From Gnetum montanum (taxonomy: Eukaryota; Streptophyta; Gnetopsida; Gnetales; Gnetaceae), in assembly GCA_015680685.1 (NCBI GenBank), contig MNCI01011128.1:783095-847094 (forward strand): 64,000 nt of DNA, given 5' to 3'. Made by a program: the position numbers and the translations under genes. The number at the start of each line of letters is the position of its first letter. Position 1 is the stretch's first letter. The notes under the pieces were generated by a model, which worked only from the letters and a program-made list of their open reading frames with translations, searched no databases and was not told the DNA's origin. This document shows, one piece after another, positions 46,041-58,589 of the stretch.

Positions 46041-46880
46041 GATATTGAATCGTATTTATGTGTCAATCTAGGTTTAAAAGGTTCTCCATATGTTAAGGGG
46101 TAAACACGAATAGAATACAATTTATCAGCAAAAAAGGAAAGGTTAGGAAAAACTTCAAGGAATTAAGAATCACATTGAATTTACTAATAGCTACTAGAAA
46201 AGAAGTTATCTTGTAGAAAATCTAAGTCTTTGGAAAATTTTCAAAATGCTAATGTTTCAACATGTTTAACCATCGAGTTCAAAAATCAATTCCTTTCCAT
46301 TTAGGGGTATCCTCCCATTCATACATTTTAAATGCATCATAGACCAATAAAATATGATACATTGGGACCAAAAAAATCTTCTAAAAGATCTAGGATAGAA
46401 GAAATAATGTGCATGGATGAAGTAGACATTGAAAATGAATGATGTAGGAAGTGATGTTGGATATCAAAAATAGGATTAACATTGGACATCAAAGAGTAAA
46501 ATGATATTATAGGTTAGGAAAAACTATAAATAGCTAAAGTTAGAATCAATGTGGAAGATGATGATTAATGTCAAAACTAAGAAGCATTCTAGAATGATGC
46601 CACAAATGATGTAAGATGTCATTTTTATGAATGTTGGAGAACCAAAACTAGAAACAACATTGTTGATGATACAAAACATTGAATCTAAACTGCTAAAGAT
46701 CACTTTAGCCTAGAAATTCATGGAGTAAACCAAGAATTCTAACTTATGTATAAAAAATCCAAAGTTGATATAACATCCAAGACCAAAATTGAACCATTGA
46801 AACATTCTAACAAGCTAGAGGACTATATCAATGCCTTCCAAGAGTTGATATTACTAATTTCCAATATGAGATATTGTAAT
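46041..46880. other. AT-rich sequence without recognisable genes
   Basis: No long frames or motifs. It could be the eroded leader of the plus-strand gag remnant to its right. Confidence 0.4.
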
Positions 46881-49445
46881 ATGTTCTTTAAATTTATAAA
46901 TAGGTTGCAATCATGGGTGTAAACGAAGCTATGCTGCTAAGGAATTGATACCTTATCTAAATTCATTGTGACAATTAAAACTTTCTTCGACTTTATGGGT
47001 ACAAATTCAAATAAGGGTAAATCTAGTAAGGGAAAGCAAGGCATAACCTCCTAATCTTAAAAAAATAGATGTGGAATCTACCAAAGCAAGAAATGGTCCT
47101 AAATAAGATTAGTAGGAGAATCATCCTACAGGAAAGCCTCTATGTAACTAAGACTCCCATCAAAATTAAAAATATACTATGAGAAAATAACAGCCTATAA
47201 GTATGAAATGACAAGTCTCTAGAGGATCCTTCAAGGAGTCAATCCAATTCTTTCTTTGTCATGGAAATAATCTAGCAAGAAATTATCCTCTTAGATTAGG
47301 AAGGACTAAGAACAGACAAGGATATGATCCAAGTAAGCAGCTGATGTCCTTAGAGTATGATCCAAAACTAAACCTCTAAATTATAAATGGTATCACCTTT
47401 GGGAAGAAATGAAGATTGGTAGTAATGATGGAGTTATCCAATATGGTTATCCGAAAGGCAAGAACCTTAAGTCTCTAAGATGTAAGTCCTACTAAATTGC
47501 ACTAGGTGTAATTGACCTAGTCACTATGGGTTTAAGATAGGCTAGCATCTTGATTGATGATGGGAATTAAGCCTAACATAGGTATGCAACTATGTTGATC
47601 TCAAGACCCCTATACCTTTTGGAAAATAAGTAAAGGAATGCCTTAAACTCATTTCTCCATGTATGTTAGTATGTTCTTTTACATCATAGTGATGAATCAC
47701 ATAACGATCATTCTATTTATTTTGTCGCTTAGGTAAGGCATAGAAGGGTGAACACACAAAGTTTAAAATTGTACCATTTTTGGCTCAAGTATTAGATGCT
47801 ACAAAGTATCTAGGTCTTAGAAAGAAGGCCAAGTTTAACAATAAGCTTTATGGTTATTAACCCTAGCAATTGGACCTTCTGAAACCTAAGATTGTTTGTA
47901 GTTGATTCTAAGTAGCATGACTTACTTCCTTTAACAAAATTCTTCTTTGACTATGGTGTAATAACCTTGTGGGTTACTTAGGCTATGCTTTGAGGTCATC
48001 ACTCATTTTTAGGGGAGGATTATAAGAGAGGTAGCAAGGTTTAATGGTGATCAGCTACCTCCCCCATGATTCAAAGGTTGTCAAGGAACAAGGAGTCCTC
48101 TACTCCTTATGTATTTCAAATCATACTAATACGGCAATTTCATGCACTAAATAGAAGGGGATACAGTCTTCCTCCATACCTCATTTAGTAGGTCCTTGCC
48201 TAAGAAGGTTACATAGTTCAATTCCATGTTGAGGTTCATTGAGGATATCATGGGATGTGTCATAAAACATTGCATGTGCTAGTAAGGGTATGACACCAAC
48301 TACTAGCACATGATGATGAATCTGGAGGATTCAATTGGTAGTCCCCATGATGTCCATGCGAGTGAAGCAAGGGAGTGACTAAGTAGCTTATTTCATATTG
48401 GGTATGCATAAAAGTTTTATGTACACCACTCAAGTTGTAATGTTGACATTAATAAGTTATTTGTTAAAATATGTTTCATGCTTAGTGAGAATTGAGACAT
48501 ATTCCTCTTAAGTTCTATTCTGATTCTGAACCTATTTAAGGGACTCACCAGATGCCAGACAATGTGTTGAGGATAACTTTATTACAAGAAAGGACTACTA
48601 CCAGCAAAAAGGAAAAGTAGTTATAGTTGATAAGGTTATAGACTCAAATTCTAAGGATGACGGTTGTGAGATCTACTACTATGAAAATTCTAATGGGTAT
48701 TGTCCTATGATGTCACACATTCTAGACTCTCAAATTTATGCCTTAAATAAAAGATTTATCAAAAGATAAATTCCTAGCATATTTTCTTATACTAAAGGTA
48801 ACTATTAGTAGTCCTATCATCAACAACAGTACTATCCTAGTGGGGCCCCAACTTAACATCATAAGTACTATCAATAGTAATTCCAAAATCCACAATCATA
48901 GGACATCCCACCACCCAAGCAATAGTACTCCTATAGGCAATTTTATCCTTATGAATATCATGTCTAGTAGCTTGTATCTCTAAGTGACACTATTGATAAT
49001 ACTCATGCTCATCATTAATATCCTTTGTAGGCTGAATTTTTCTCATATCATCCTCATCCTTACTAGCACTCTCAACATCATGCTTTCAATCCCTTATCAC
49101 CTACTCTACTCATGCAAGGTGATATTTCCACATAGCCATAGTAATGAAATGGTAAACAAATTGTAAACATGCAAGTAGATGATAGCTTAAGTAATTCTAA
49201 GTGTAAGCCCTAGAAGCATCCATTCTTTAGACCTATTAGCCCATCCAAATCTTCATAAGCATATGTGGCTATGGACCCCACATCTATACCCCTCCAAATC
49301 ATCCAAGAGCTACCTTCAAACTAAAACAATTATGTATAAATTATCATGTTAACCCATGCTATAATACATTGGATTAAAGTTGGCAATATTCCCAAGAAAA
49401 AAATAGATTCAAGAACTGTCCCCATCTATCTACACTTTTTCATTA
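46881..49445 (+). pseudogene. Gag-protease remnant of a second, inverted Athila-like copy
   Basis: The plus-strand reading is full of stops, but its end is clear: KHPFFRPISPSKSS, AMDPTSIPLQI, then IIHWIKVGNIPKKKIDSRT. This aligns with the minus-strand protease region at 42.4-42.6 kb (KHPFFKISPES; VMHWIKVGALPKKRVDPRS). Just upstream is a Tyr/Gln/Pro-rich part (QQYYPSGAPT near 48820). It breaks off before the protease active site and is followed by LTR sequence in the matching orientation. This implies an internal deletion of the rest of pol. Confidence 0.65.
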
Positions 49446-49449
49446 TCAT

Positions 49450-49930
49450 TTACATTTCCTAACTGATATACCATTTCCATGTTTGTTATATACTAGTTTC
49501 AAGCAAAAAGTGTAACTATCTAGTAATCTAGTACTAGCTTTAATTTATTTACTTAGTAGTAAAGTTACTTGGTAATCTTAGTGATAATTACATTAGCCTA
49601 GAACATGTATAGAAAATCAGGAATGGATACTTATCATCATTAGGTTAGATTAGCTTTACATTTTCATTATTCTTAGTTGATAGAATTTATATCTATTTTA
49701 CTTTATTTTCCATTAGCATACTTAGATCCATACAACATCATCTAATCATATACCTCAATAAGAGTTAAACCATATGCTTTACACTTTGTTAACCTGATGA
49801 AAAGATAACAGTTACAAATTTCTCATCAACTTGCTAGTATACTTACATTGTCCCATCCATGGATTATGATCTAGTCATACATGTGCACTTGTGACTTCTA
49901 TGGTTAAGTGTTCAAATCTAGCATCACTTA
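49450..49930 (+). mobile_element. LTR B fragment, inverted
   Basis: The reverse complement of this stretch matches LTR D (57793 onward) closely, including 'tagatcataatcc' and 'gtaagtatactagcaagttg'. It fits the 3' LTR of the plus-strand remnant before it. The side near 49450 is truncated or unaligned. Confidence 0.75.
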
Positions 49931-50387
49931 TTAACTAACTTTACTTAGTCATGGGGGAATGATGAGTTATCCAATGGCATTCTATAAGTTAATTGTAAGC
50001 CTTGAACTTAAGAAGTATTAAGTACACAATATGTTTATAGTCCTAGGATTTTTGGTTGAGTTTTGTATCCCCAAAGGATGCACTCTTACTTTAGGCATCA
50101 CTCCTTTAGGTTTTATACATGTTTTAAGTCTTTTAGAACATTTTGACCTTGTTCAAATGTCCTAAGGGCCTTGCAAAATGTCTCTTTAGATTCTTATTGT
50201 CGCCCAAACTTGGCAGTATGGTGCCAAAATTAGGGAGGGTGCGCTAACACCACTACATTAGCACATCCCTTGCATTAGTGTAAGGGTGCTAACATGCCCC
50301 CTACTTGGCATAGATTACCTCCTAAGGCCCAAAGTATGATCTAGAACTATCAAGTTATGTCGACAAATCAAACCAGCCATTTAAAAT
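49931..50387. other. Unassigned spacer
   Basis: No gene. Contains 'cccaaacttggcag' and 'tggtgccaaaa', but nothing I can assign. Confidence 0.35.
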
Positions 50388-50730
50388 TGTTGGAAATGAG
50401 GTCCTTATCTTCTATTAATGTAGATCATGAGCTAATCATGACTCATTGTGGTAATTGCGATGAGTGTTTGGAATAGCTATGAGTTGCCCATAATTAATAA
50501 TGGTGATCATAATAGCTCTTTGGAAAATTTTATCAATTCCACAACTTTTGGTCTTTTAATTTAAATAAAATGAAAGGATTAGTGTTTTGACATGGCTTTG
50601 TACCCTTACTCAAAGAAATTTAACAAGCTAACTAACTAACCATGGGGGTACATGAATTGAAATCAATAACTTGGACTTATCTTCATGCTTCAATGATGGT
50701 GTAGATAAAACTTTCATAATATTTCTAACA
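50388..50730 (-). mobile_element. Copia-type 3' LTR
   Basis: The ends form an inverted repeat: TGTTGGAAAT on the left and ATTTCTAACA on the right. On the minus strand the LTR therefore begins TGTTAGAAAT. The minus-strand sequence CTAAAGGAGAGAA lies immediately upstream (50731-50743) and is a good polypurine tract. A copia RNase H remnant on the same strand lies just beyond. Length 343 bp. Confidence 0.72.
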
Positions 50731-50743
50731 TTCTCTCCTTTAG

Positions 50744-51310
50744 TATAGAATTTGAATGTTGGGACATTATGTTAGTCATTTTGACTTGGTTGTCTTAATA
50801 TCCATTAATTTTTATGATGCCTATTTTGTTGTTCAAGTACTTCACTTGAAATAGTAGAGTACTTTTGAGCATCAAACTAGCTAGTTAGTTACTATTATCC
50901 ATATGTCTAGGCTTGGTTACATCCTCCTTCACTTCCTACTTGACAAAGAAGTATTTGATGTTAATGTGTTTGGATATTTTTGTAGCACATGTTTCTTGGA
51001 GAGCATTATGAAATTTTTTTTCTCATGATAATAAATTTAACTTCACATAAAGATAAACTAATTACTCCTTATTTTCTTAACTTCTAGTAAATTGGATTAG
51101 GCCCATGAAATATTATAGCACTTGAAGATAACTTTCTTTCAACTTGTTCACCTTCCCAATTAACATCTACATGTGCATGATATTATATCCTCGTTCCCAA
51201 ATGATGTTATTTTATAACAAGCAATTGTAATTATTTCGATAAGACCCTTAATGAAAAGGCACATTGTACTTATGATCATGTCTCTTAAGGGAATCTTTGA
51301 AGGTTATATA
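50744..51310 (-). pseudogene. Ty1/copia RNase H remnant
   Basis: Minus-strand reading: HAHVDVNWEGEQVERKLSSS, then AIIFHGPNPIY, VISLSLCEVKFI, and KISKHINIKYFFVK. This follows the copia pattern 'DADW.G....RKSTSG..F.LG...ISW.SK.Q..V.LS..EAEY' and 'T.HI.I.YHFVR'. Key acidic residues have changed, and stops occur. Its 3' LTR lies to the left. The rest of the element is cut off by LTR C at 51391. Confidence 0.75.
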
Positions 51311-51390
51311 ACACCTTGTATTTTGGTACTATTATTTAGCGATAGCTTGTATGATATTATGTATTTTATATGTATTATATTAATGATTGG

Positions 51391-52260
51391 TGAGTAGTCC
51401 TAACACCTAACCATACAAATCATGATTGCACCCAAGTGACCTAATCATAATCCATGGACTACACTAGCATTGTACCAAGATAGCTAAACATTCAATCATG
51501 GGTTGTTGTCTTCCCAATTGTACTCATCTAGCCTTTAGTGTGTATGATTATGCATAAGTGAGACATATGATATTGTTGTAGCCACAAATAAAATATTATT
51601 AAAATATTAAAACACTAAATTCTAATTTAATCTAAACTAGGTGCAAGGGGTAAATCTATTCTAGCCTAAGTGATGAACATCTATTCCCAACTTGTATACA
51701 TATTAGGCTTTCGCTAATGTTGCTAGGTTACCATTTGTCCATTGTTGAGCATACCAAGTGACACACTACTAGGATTACCAAACATTAATGTGTTTATGCT
51801 TAAAATTGATTATACTAGTTTTGTATAATTATCATGCATGTAAGCATAAACAATTAACTAAGTGTATAGTGAGTAAATATTAACTAAGTTTCATTGGAAA
51901 TTAAATTGCATTAAATGTAAATTTAAACTATGTCAAAGTGCTATAATGAATAGGAATTAATCTCAATTCTTTGCCATTTATGTATGGTGTCCAGGTACAA
52001 TCCACTTAAATAAGACTCCATACAATAACTTCAAATCCATGTTTTAGGCTCTTGTTAATACTTTCTAACTTCTACAAAATAAAATTGTAAGAGTTTGTCT
52101 AATATATAAATCAAAAGATATCATAAATGTGGTTGGTGCATCCATTTATATAGGTGTTTATTACCTCTATGTCAATGTTGATGTGTTAATGCAACTGATC
52201 CTATGTCAACGTAGATGTAGTTGCATTAACATAGTCTACTAAAGAATTTTCATGATACCT
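51391..52260 (-). mobile_element. LTR C, Athila-like family
   Basis: Plus-strand start TGAGTAGTCCTAACACC. It aligns with LTRs A and D through 'accaagtga', 'tttccaatacaatccactt'-like and 'TATA' blocks. The minus-strand TATA box is near 52147. No primer-binding site or gag adjoins it, so it is a solo or partial LTR. The right end is approximate. Confidence 0.65.
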
Positions 52261-52499
52261 CCACAACTAACTAAAAACTCATCCTCAAGTTAACAACATT
52301 GAGACAAAGTTTGTTTACAAAGTGTGGGAGTGACTTGACTGACGAGAGTGTCATATTGCAAAAACTTAGTCAAGTGACTTTACAATTTAATAGACAAAAA
52401 CAATTTGAACACATTGTCCTTACAAAACTTATGTAGATATTTATAAAAATTTTTAAGGCACATACCTTATTGTGCTTGGTGGCAATGATTCTTATGGTG

Positions 52500-54060
52500 G
52501 CTTCTCATTAATTGGTTATGGTTATGGTTATAATTGTTCTACTGCTGCTGCTATTGTTGCCTTCAACTTGAATGCATCTATCAACATGCTTATTTTTCCT
52601 CTTTGGCATGGAATCAAAAATGGTTCAAGCCAGTTCGCCTAGATTCTTTATTGTGGGCATCTTCTAAGGACATGTTAGAATGGGTAACATTTAATGAGCA
52701 TTGACAAACTAGGAAGCAAAATATTTACATTTAATGTTAAATGACTTCACTGTATTCTTCAACTTCTATAGTTTTTCACTACTCCTCTTTGATCTTCATG
52801 CTTGGTTTTGAGGACTTTGAGCTCTACATTTGCAATTTATAGCTTTTTTATGCCCCCTAATGGAGTTTGTGCTCATTTTCATACACTAAGTATGAGTTTA
52901 GCTACTTGTTTCTCCAACTCTATATGGGATTGACTAGCAATTATAATCACCAAATTGGTATATCACATGTCAAAGATATCTAAAATTTTATGCACTTCAT
53001 CATCTTCTCTATTTTCAACTCCTTCATTTTGATCTCTACTTGATTGTAGGTGTTGAGATCATCGAAGATAGCTTGTCAAGTATTACCTTGAAGTTATTGG
53101 AGGGCTTGGTTGACCTTTAACTTAACTAATTGAATCTCTTTTTCATTAATCTCTTTCTACATGTCCACCTATTTCTTATAATGATTTTTAATTTTTTTGT
53201 ATTTCAAAGCTTCATTTTTCTAGGTGATGATCTTGATGGTTGATTATTAGATGGCCCTAACTTTCTCCATGGAGAGATTCCTATTTTGTACTACCAACCT
53301 ATACGCATCTACATGGATCTTGGCTAATTATGCTTGGAGGTGCTTGACGTATCTTTCCATTTGTTCTTTTTTTTTTTTTTCAAACTCTAACTCTTAGTTT
53401 TTGTTAGCCAACTCCTAGTTTTTCTTATGCACCATGGTGAGGTCCTTATTTGCTCCATTGAATGTTACTTTTGTCAAGAACGAATCCTAGATTACCTTCT
53501 TTTCTATCTCCACCTCGTATTGCTTGGTTGTTAGCTATTTAAAGGCTTCATCTCATATAAGGCTAGGTTGGTAAATGCAAGATTTAACAACTGGGCTTTG
53601 AGTTACATAAATTTCGCTCTCTACTATTGATTTATTATTTTTTCTCCTTGAAGTTTCATTTCAACAATGATGAGCTTGCACTTTGTTTCTATGAGTATGG
53701 ACTTGGTAGTTGTGATGTCTTTAGGAATGTCAAAGATATCTAGAATTGATGGCCTATCTTCCACCAACCTTATTGTCTAGAATTAATGTTGTAGGAACTT
53801 TAAGAGCTTCGCCAATTTGATTGACCACCATCTTTGTAGTTGATATTTCCCTTTATGTGCCATGACTACCACTATAGCTTCATTCTCCTCCTCTAGTATG
53901 ATGGAGAAGGCTATAGCATTGCCTAAAAATTTTGGCATTTGATCAACAGATAGAGATACTGAAAATCCCCTAATGGTAAGATATTCTTGGATGATAACTT
54001 GACTTCTTTTAGCATTAAGAAGGTTTGAAAGGTCACTTTGCTACCAACTTCAACTTGTAT
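52500..54060 (-). pseudogene. Unrecognised minus-strand coding remnant, coiled-coil rich
   Basis: From high to low coordinates the minus strand gives VIIQEYLTIRGFSVSLSVDQ, MPKFLGNAIAFSIILEEENE, RPSILDIFDIPKDITTTKSI, LIETKCKLIIVEMKLQGEKI, EQMERYVKHLQA, VVQNRNLSMEKVRAI and KEINEKEIQLVKLKVNQALQ. It ends in an Asn/His/Gln-rich part (NNYNHNHNQL). Heptad-like spacing of Leu/Ile suggests coiled coils. The general plan, acidic patch then coiled coil, recalls the passenger gene, but I found no aligned block. Several stops. Family unknown. Confidence 0.45.
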
Positions 54061-55310
54061 GAGTTCATGCAAATGGCTTATAATAGGACAATTATCTTCA
54101 CCACCTCATGTAGGTAGGTGGTGTGACATTTTTGGTGCATCTACTCTTTCTCTAATATCATTAGTTTTAGTTTTTGCTTCAACATTTACTAGTGAAGTTT
54201 TGTCCTGTAGCCTTAGTGGAGGTTTTTCTTTCATAATCCCAACTCATGATGCTATGTTTGTCCTCTAGTGGACATTGTTGGAGTGATGGGTGGTCCTTTT
54301 CCTTTTGTAGAGTTTTCTAATTATACATGGAGAGGAAAGTGTCTTCTTGTCACTCTTCTCATTTTCTTTAAATATTTTTTCTATTTCTAGGAAGAGAAGT
54401 TAATGTAAGTTCATTGAAAATTTCCCAATGATGACTACACATGCCCTTGTAGAGAAGGATGTGACTTTGCTTGGTCATACCATTGGGTTGATATGGTATG
54501 ATATGGTCTTAAATTAGATTTTTTATGCTTGGGTAAGTGCTTTATATACCTTTTTGTTTACTTAGTATGCATGTTGCACCCACTCTTTCTTGCTCTTTGC
54601 ATAAGATTTTGTAGAGATGGTCGTGACTTTTGTTCCAACATTGAAAATTTCCACAACTTCCATAATGGCTTGGATAAAGAAAGAGATTTTGATGTCTTTT
54701 ATTTTAACTATGGCATCCTTTTACAAGTTGTTCCAAAAGAGATATGTATCCCCCATTTACCATTCTCTATTGGTTGAGATTGTGGACCAAAGAGGAGAAG
54801 CTTGCAATTGCTCGTGAACATCTTAGAATGTAAACTCTAAGAATGATTTGAAGCTAGGTTCCTGAAACACAGACCTTTGAATCTCCTTGATTTTAATTTT
54901 CTTCAACCACATCTTTGTGAGGATCCCCTTTAAGTTTAGTCTTAGCTACAATGCCTCATCTTGTCTAGATTGCCCCATTTCGACAATGGAAATTTTCCTA
55001 ACAAATTTTACCTTTGGTTCCTCTTTAATGAGTTCAGTTACATGCATGGCTTTGAGCTCTTGTACCTACTCCTACCCCTACCCTCATCCTCCATATGGCC
55101 TCTTTTTCCCATGTTGTGATGGACCTATTGCCTCCTGGACTCTTTTGGTGTCATTTGTAATCACGTTAATGATCAATTGTTATTTCCAAAATGATTTTAT
55201 AAGAGTTCAGCCTTTTATCATCCTTAGAACTAATCTAATTCTAGAAAATGCTAGTGTTAACACCTTATGTGATTGTGGTATGATGTTTTAGAGGTTATAA
55301 GGTAGTGACA
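54061..55310 (-). pseudogene. Possible upstream part of the coiled-coil remnant
   Basis: Minus-strand fragments such as AIMEVVEIFNVGTKVTTIST and YAKSKKEWVQHAY (54.6-54.5 kb) are Lys-rich and keep frame for 40-60 residues. Plus-strand open frames here are probably shadows. Nothing recognised. Confidence 0.3.
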
Positions 55311-56654
55311 AAATTTAAGTTATTTTGATTGTTTTTAGTATAACTACCTTAGATGTTCAAAAGCTCGAGCTTTTGAAAAGTTTATAAATCACAAATTAGG
55401 TACCCCCACAATGTAGAGCTCAACTCCTAAAGTTCACTAGCTTTTAAATGGTTGTGATTAGGGTCTAGTTCATTAGATATCATTGTTAGAAGGATTTGGC
55501 TCTTAGAAACAATAAAAAATCTTCTTGCATAAAGTTGAAATCATGAAAATTTTGCTAACAGTTCATACATATATATATAGCATTTTAATACTACATTAAT
55601 GCTGCTATATTGACGAAGCTTGTTGCATTGACACTATTCCATCAACACTATTGAAGTTTGAAATTTCTTTAAAATTTAACACATTTTGAAGGAATTTCCT
55701 TTGGATGTTTAGGTCAATTTGGAGCCAATAAAAGGGATGGTAGGCCATGAAGACAACTTGGACATTTGTATGAGATTAATATGATGAATTGGAATGCATG
55801 AAAGCGGGAAACATGTAGAGAAATTGGGGTTTTGATCATAACATTCATCAAAATTAAGGAGAAATGATCAAGTGATGATGCATCATAGGGAGGCAAACAA
55901 TGCTTGATATCTTGGGCTTATGGAGCTAGTTCATGGGTGAGATGTCCAAGAGTTATACAAGTGGATTCTTCCCATAGTAGGAGTGTACCTAAAATACCCT
56001 TATATAACCATTTCACAAGGTGTTTGTATTAGTATTATTGCACAATGCTACATAATCTCCAGCATTAAGAAAAATCTTTAAAACCAAATGTTTTTTTTTT
56101 TTTTTTGAGTTTATGGGTAGATGTATATTATTTTAGCCCCATTTTTTCTTTATTTTATTTATTCTCCTTCATTACTACAATGGAGAATGATTATTCAATA
56201 TCCTTAAGTATGACCCTAATCATTATTTATAAATCCCAATGTCATACATGAATATAATAATTCGTAGTTTAAGTAATAAAGATTGGTTACACAACTTCTA
56301 CAAGAATTTCATTAATCAAACTATTCATATTCCACAAAAATTTTGTGCTTTGCATCAACAACGTCTATCATTGCTTTAATTTCATTTCCCAGCATCAAGT
56401 CATCAATTTAAGTCATCAACATAGTTTTCAACCATTAATAGTCTTAATAACTTCACCAAAATTTATTTTAGATCAAAGTCTATATACATCATCATTAAAA
56501 AATCTAATTATTTTGAAAGATCAATTGTCATCAATAACTCCTCTCTATCTCTCAATATTCAAAATTTTTTGTTCAAATCATGTCTTTAGTGTTATCTACA
56601 TCTTTAGGAGACATCAGAGCTCAAAATTTGCAACAATTAGGTTTTTTTTATATA
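55311..56654. other. AT-rich sequence; probable copia LTR in part
   Basis: No coding motif. The right half may belong to the 5' LTR of the copia element whose primer-binding site is at 57088, but its left end is not identifiable. Contains a (TA)n patch at 55569 and a T-run at 56091-56106. Confidence 0.35.
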
Positions 56655-57010
56655 CCATGACCTCACCACAACTCATAGTATCCTCATTTAACTAGATCAT
56701 GACTTGTGGTCTGCCTAGTTTTCATCCCACAAGTAAACCACCACTCATAGTAGATTCATTCAAGATCTCCTATCAACTATGACTTCATCACAACTCATGG
56801 TTTCTAACCACAACTCATGGTAATTCATCAAGACTCATGGTTACTGGCCATAACTCATAGTTCCCTCAAAGAAATAAGCTAAATTCATCATAACCCATGG
56901 AGCAATCATGGTAAGTCAAAATGACTCATGGTTTGATTGTGATATTTTAGAATTTTAGTCATCTTTATTTTTTATAGACCACAACTCATGGTCAATAGAC
57001 CATGACTTGT
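56655..57010. repeat. CAACTCATGGT dispersed-tandem repeat
   Basis: About eleven copies of 'cacaactcatggt' or its variants ('catgacttgtggt', 'ccataactcatagt') are spaced 15-50 bp apart. Some are on the opposite strand. They lie just upstream of the copia primer-binding site, so probably in its LTR. Confidence 0.8.
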
Positions 57011-57087
57011 AGTAAAATAAAAACTCATTTTTTCTATCAAAAATTTTTAAAATTTCAAAACACAAACTTGTCATCAAGATTTTATAC

Positions 57088-57103
57088 TGGTATCAAATCT
57101 TGG
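57088..57103 (+). other. Copia primer-binding site (initiator tRNA-Met type)
   Basis: TGGTATCAAATCTTGG closely follows the plant consensus TGGTATCAGAGC, with the usual TTGG after it. Six bases later the gag ATG begins. Confidence 0.82.
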
Positions 57104-57108
57104 TTAGC

Positions 57109-57792
57109 ATGAGTTACAACAAAGAAATAGGAAAATGTCCCATTATATTCAAAGGGACTCAAGACTTTATTCTATAGAAAGAAATGATGAAATAACTTCT
57201 CGAAGTAAATGAAGTATAAGAAATAGTAAAACCTATAGAAGAATCTATCAAAATCATTTCAAAAGGTGAAGACAAATGTAAAGATGACCCATTAATCAAA
57301 GATCTATTAGAAGAAGAAAAGTGAAAGATAAAAGACTCACATGCAAGAATGATCATTATTTTCAATGTATCAGAGATAATAGCCAGAAGACTATGCTTCT
57401 TAAAGACTACCAAAGAAATGTGGGAGAGATTATGCTAAGATTATCTTAGCAATGCATAAAACCAACATACCAAAAAACTATTGTCCAAAATTTAATTTAA
57501 CAAATTGGAAATAAAAAAAGATGAAGATATAGAGGATTTCTTTCAAAGAATGTAAAACTATATTAAAAATCTTAATGACTGCAGTTGTGTCTTCACCCAA
57601 CATCAAAAGATCTAAAAGGTAGTGGCAATACTTTACAATGATTCTAGATACCAAAATATGATGATGAACTTTCTCCGAAACAAAGACTATAAACATTTCA
57701 CTATTTTTTATTTAGTTATTTAAATTAGAACTTTAGAAAGTCTAAGAGTAGACAATGCTAAGAAGGAACACGTTTTTACAACTAGTAGATGA
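57109..57792 (+). pseudogene. Ty1/copia gag, N-terminal part
   Basis: ATG at 57109 gives MSYNKEIGKCPIIFKGTQDF. Later blocks are IIIFNVSEIIARRLCFLKTT, KEMWERLC, NKLEIKKDEDIEDFFQRM, YIKNLNDC, DSRYQNMMMNFLRNKDYKHF and RTLESLRVDNAKKEH. These follow the order of plant copia gag ('A..I...L.......I....TAKE.W..L....', 'L.....M.E..S....I.......L'). Seven or more stops. It is interrupted at 57793 by an LTR and resumes near 58590. Confidence 0.85.
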
Positions 57793-58580
57793 TGAGTAGT
57801 GAGAGTTCCCAACACTCAACCATACAAGTCACAAGTACATACATGCAACTAGATCGTAATCCTAGATGAAACAATGTAAGTATACTAGCAAGTTGATGAT
57901 AAGTTTGTGATTGTTGTCCTCTCACTAGAGTTAGTGAAATACAAAATGTATTGTATAACTCTAAGTGAGGTATATGATCAAATAATGTTATATGGCTCTT
58001 AGTGTGCTGAAAGTAAACATAATAATTTGAATATAAATTCTATTAACTAAGAACAATAAGTATCTATTCCCAACTTGCTAAACATATCCTAGGTTAATAT
58101 AACCTTTACTGAGTTTACCAAGTGACTAGCTACAAAGCAAATCAAGTTTAACCACTACTGGTTATGAGATGATTACATTTGTGTACTTAAAATCAATTGT
58201 ACTTATTCTGCCAACTAACTAATAGACATTAAAATGTAAATTACCTAGGAAATATATATTGCATAAGAAAAGTAAATCTAGTCTAAGTGAGATGGTGTAA
58301 TGATGAGAAACAATCTCAATCTTTATTCTCGGCCATGGAATGAGTCTAGGTACAATCCACTAGAATAAAGATGTCATGTAATTGTTTATCACCACACTAG
58401 GAGCATTCATAACTAACTATAACTTTACAAAAGTAAACTGCAAGAGTTTCACTAACGGTTTAACCAAAGATGAGATTTGACAAAATGGTGGGCTTGTATT
58501 TATCAGCATGGCTATGGCTTACTACATCATGTCTATGACATCATATATTGAGCTACAATATCATAGCGAATCATGAAAAA
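57793..58580 (-). mobile_element. LTR D: solo LTR inserted in copia gag
   Basis: Starts TGAGTAGTGAGAG on the plus strand and aligns with LTRs A, B and C. Copia gag lies on both sides, and no internal retrotransposon sequence is present, so it is a solo LTR left by recombination. Minus-strand TATA-like box at about 58498. Right boundary and target duplication could not be settled. Confidence 0.75.
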
Positions 58581-58589
58581 ACTTGATTT

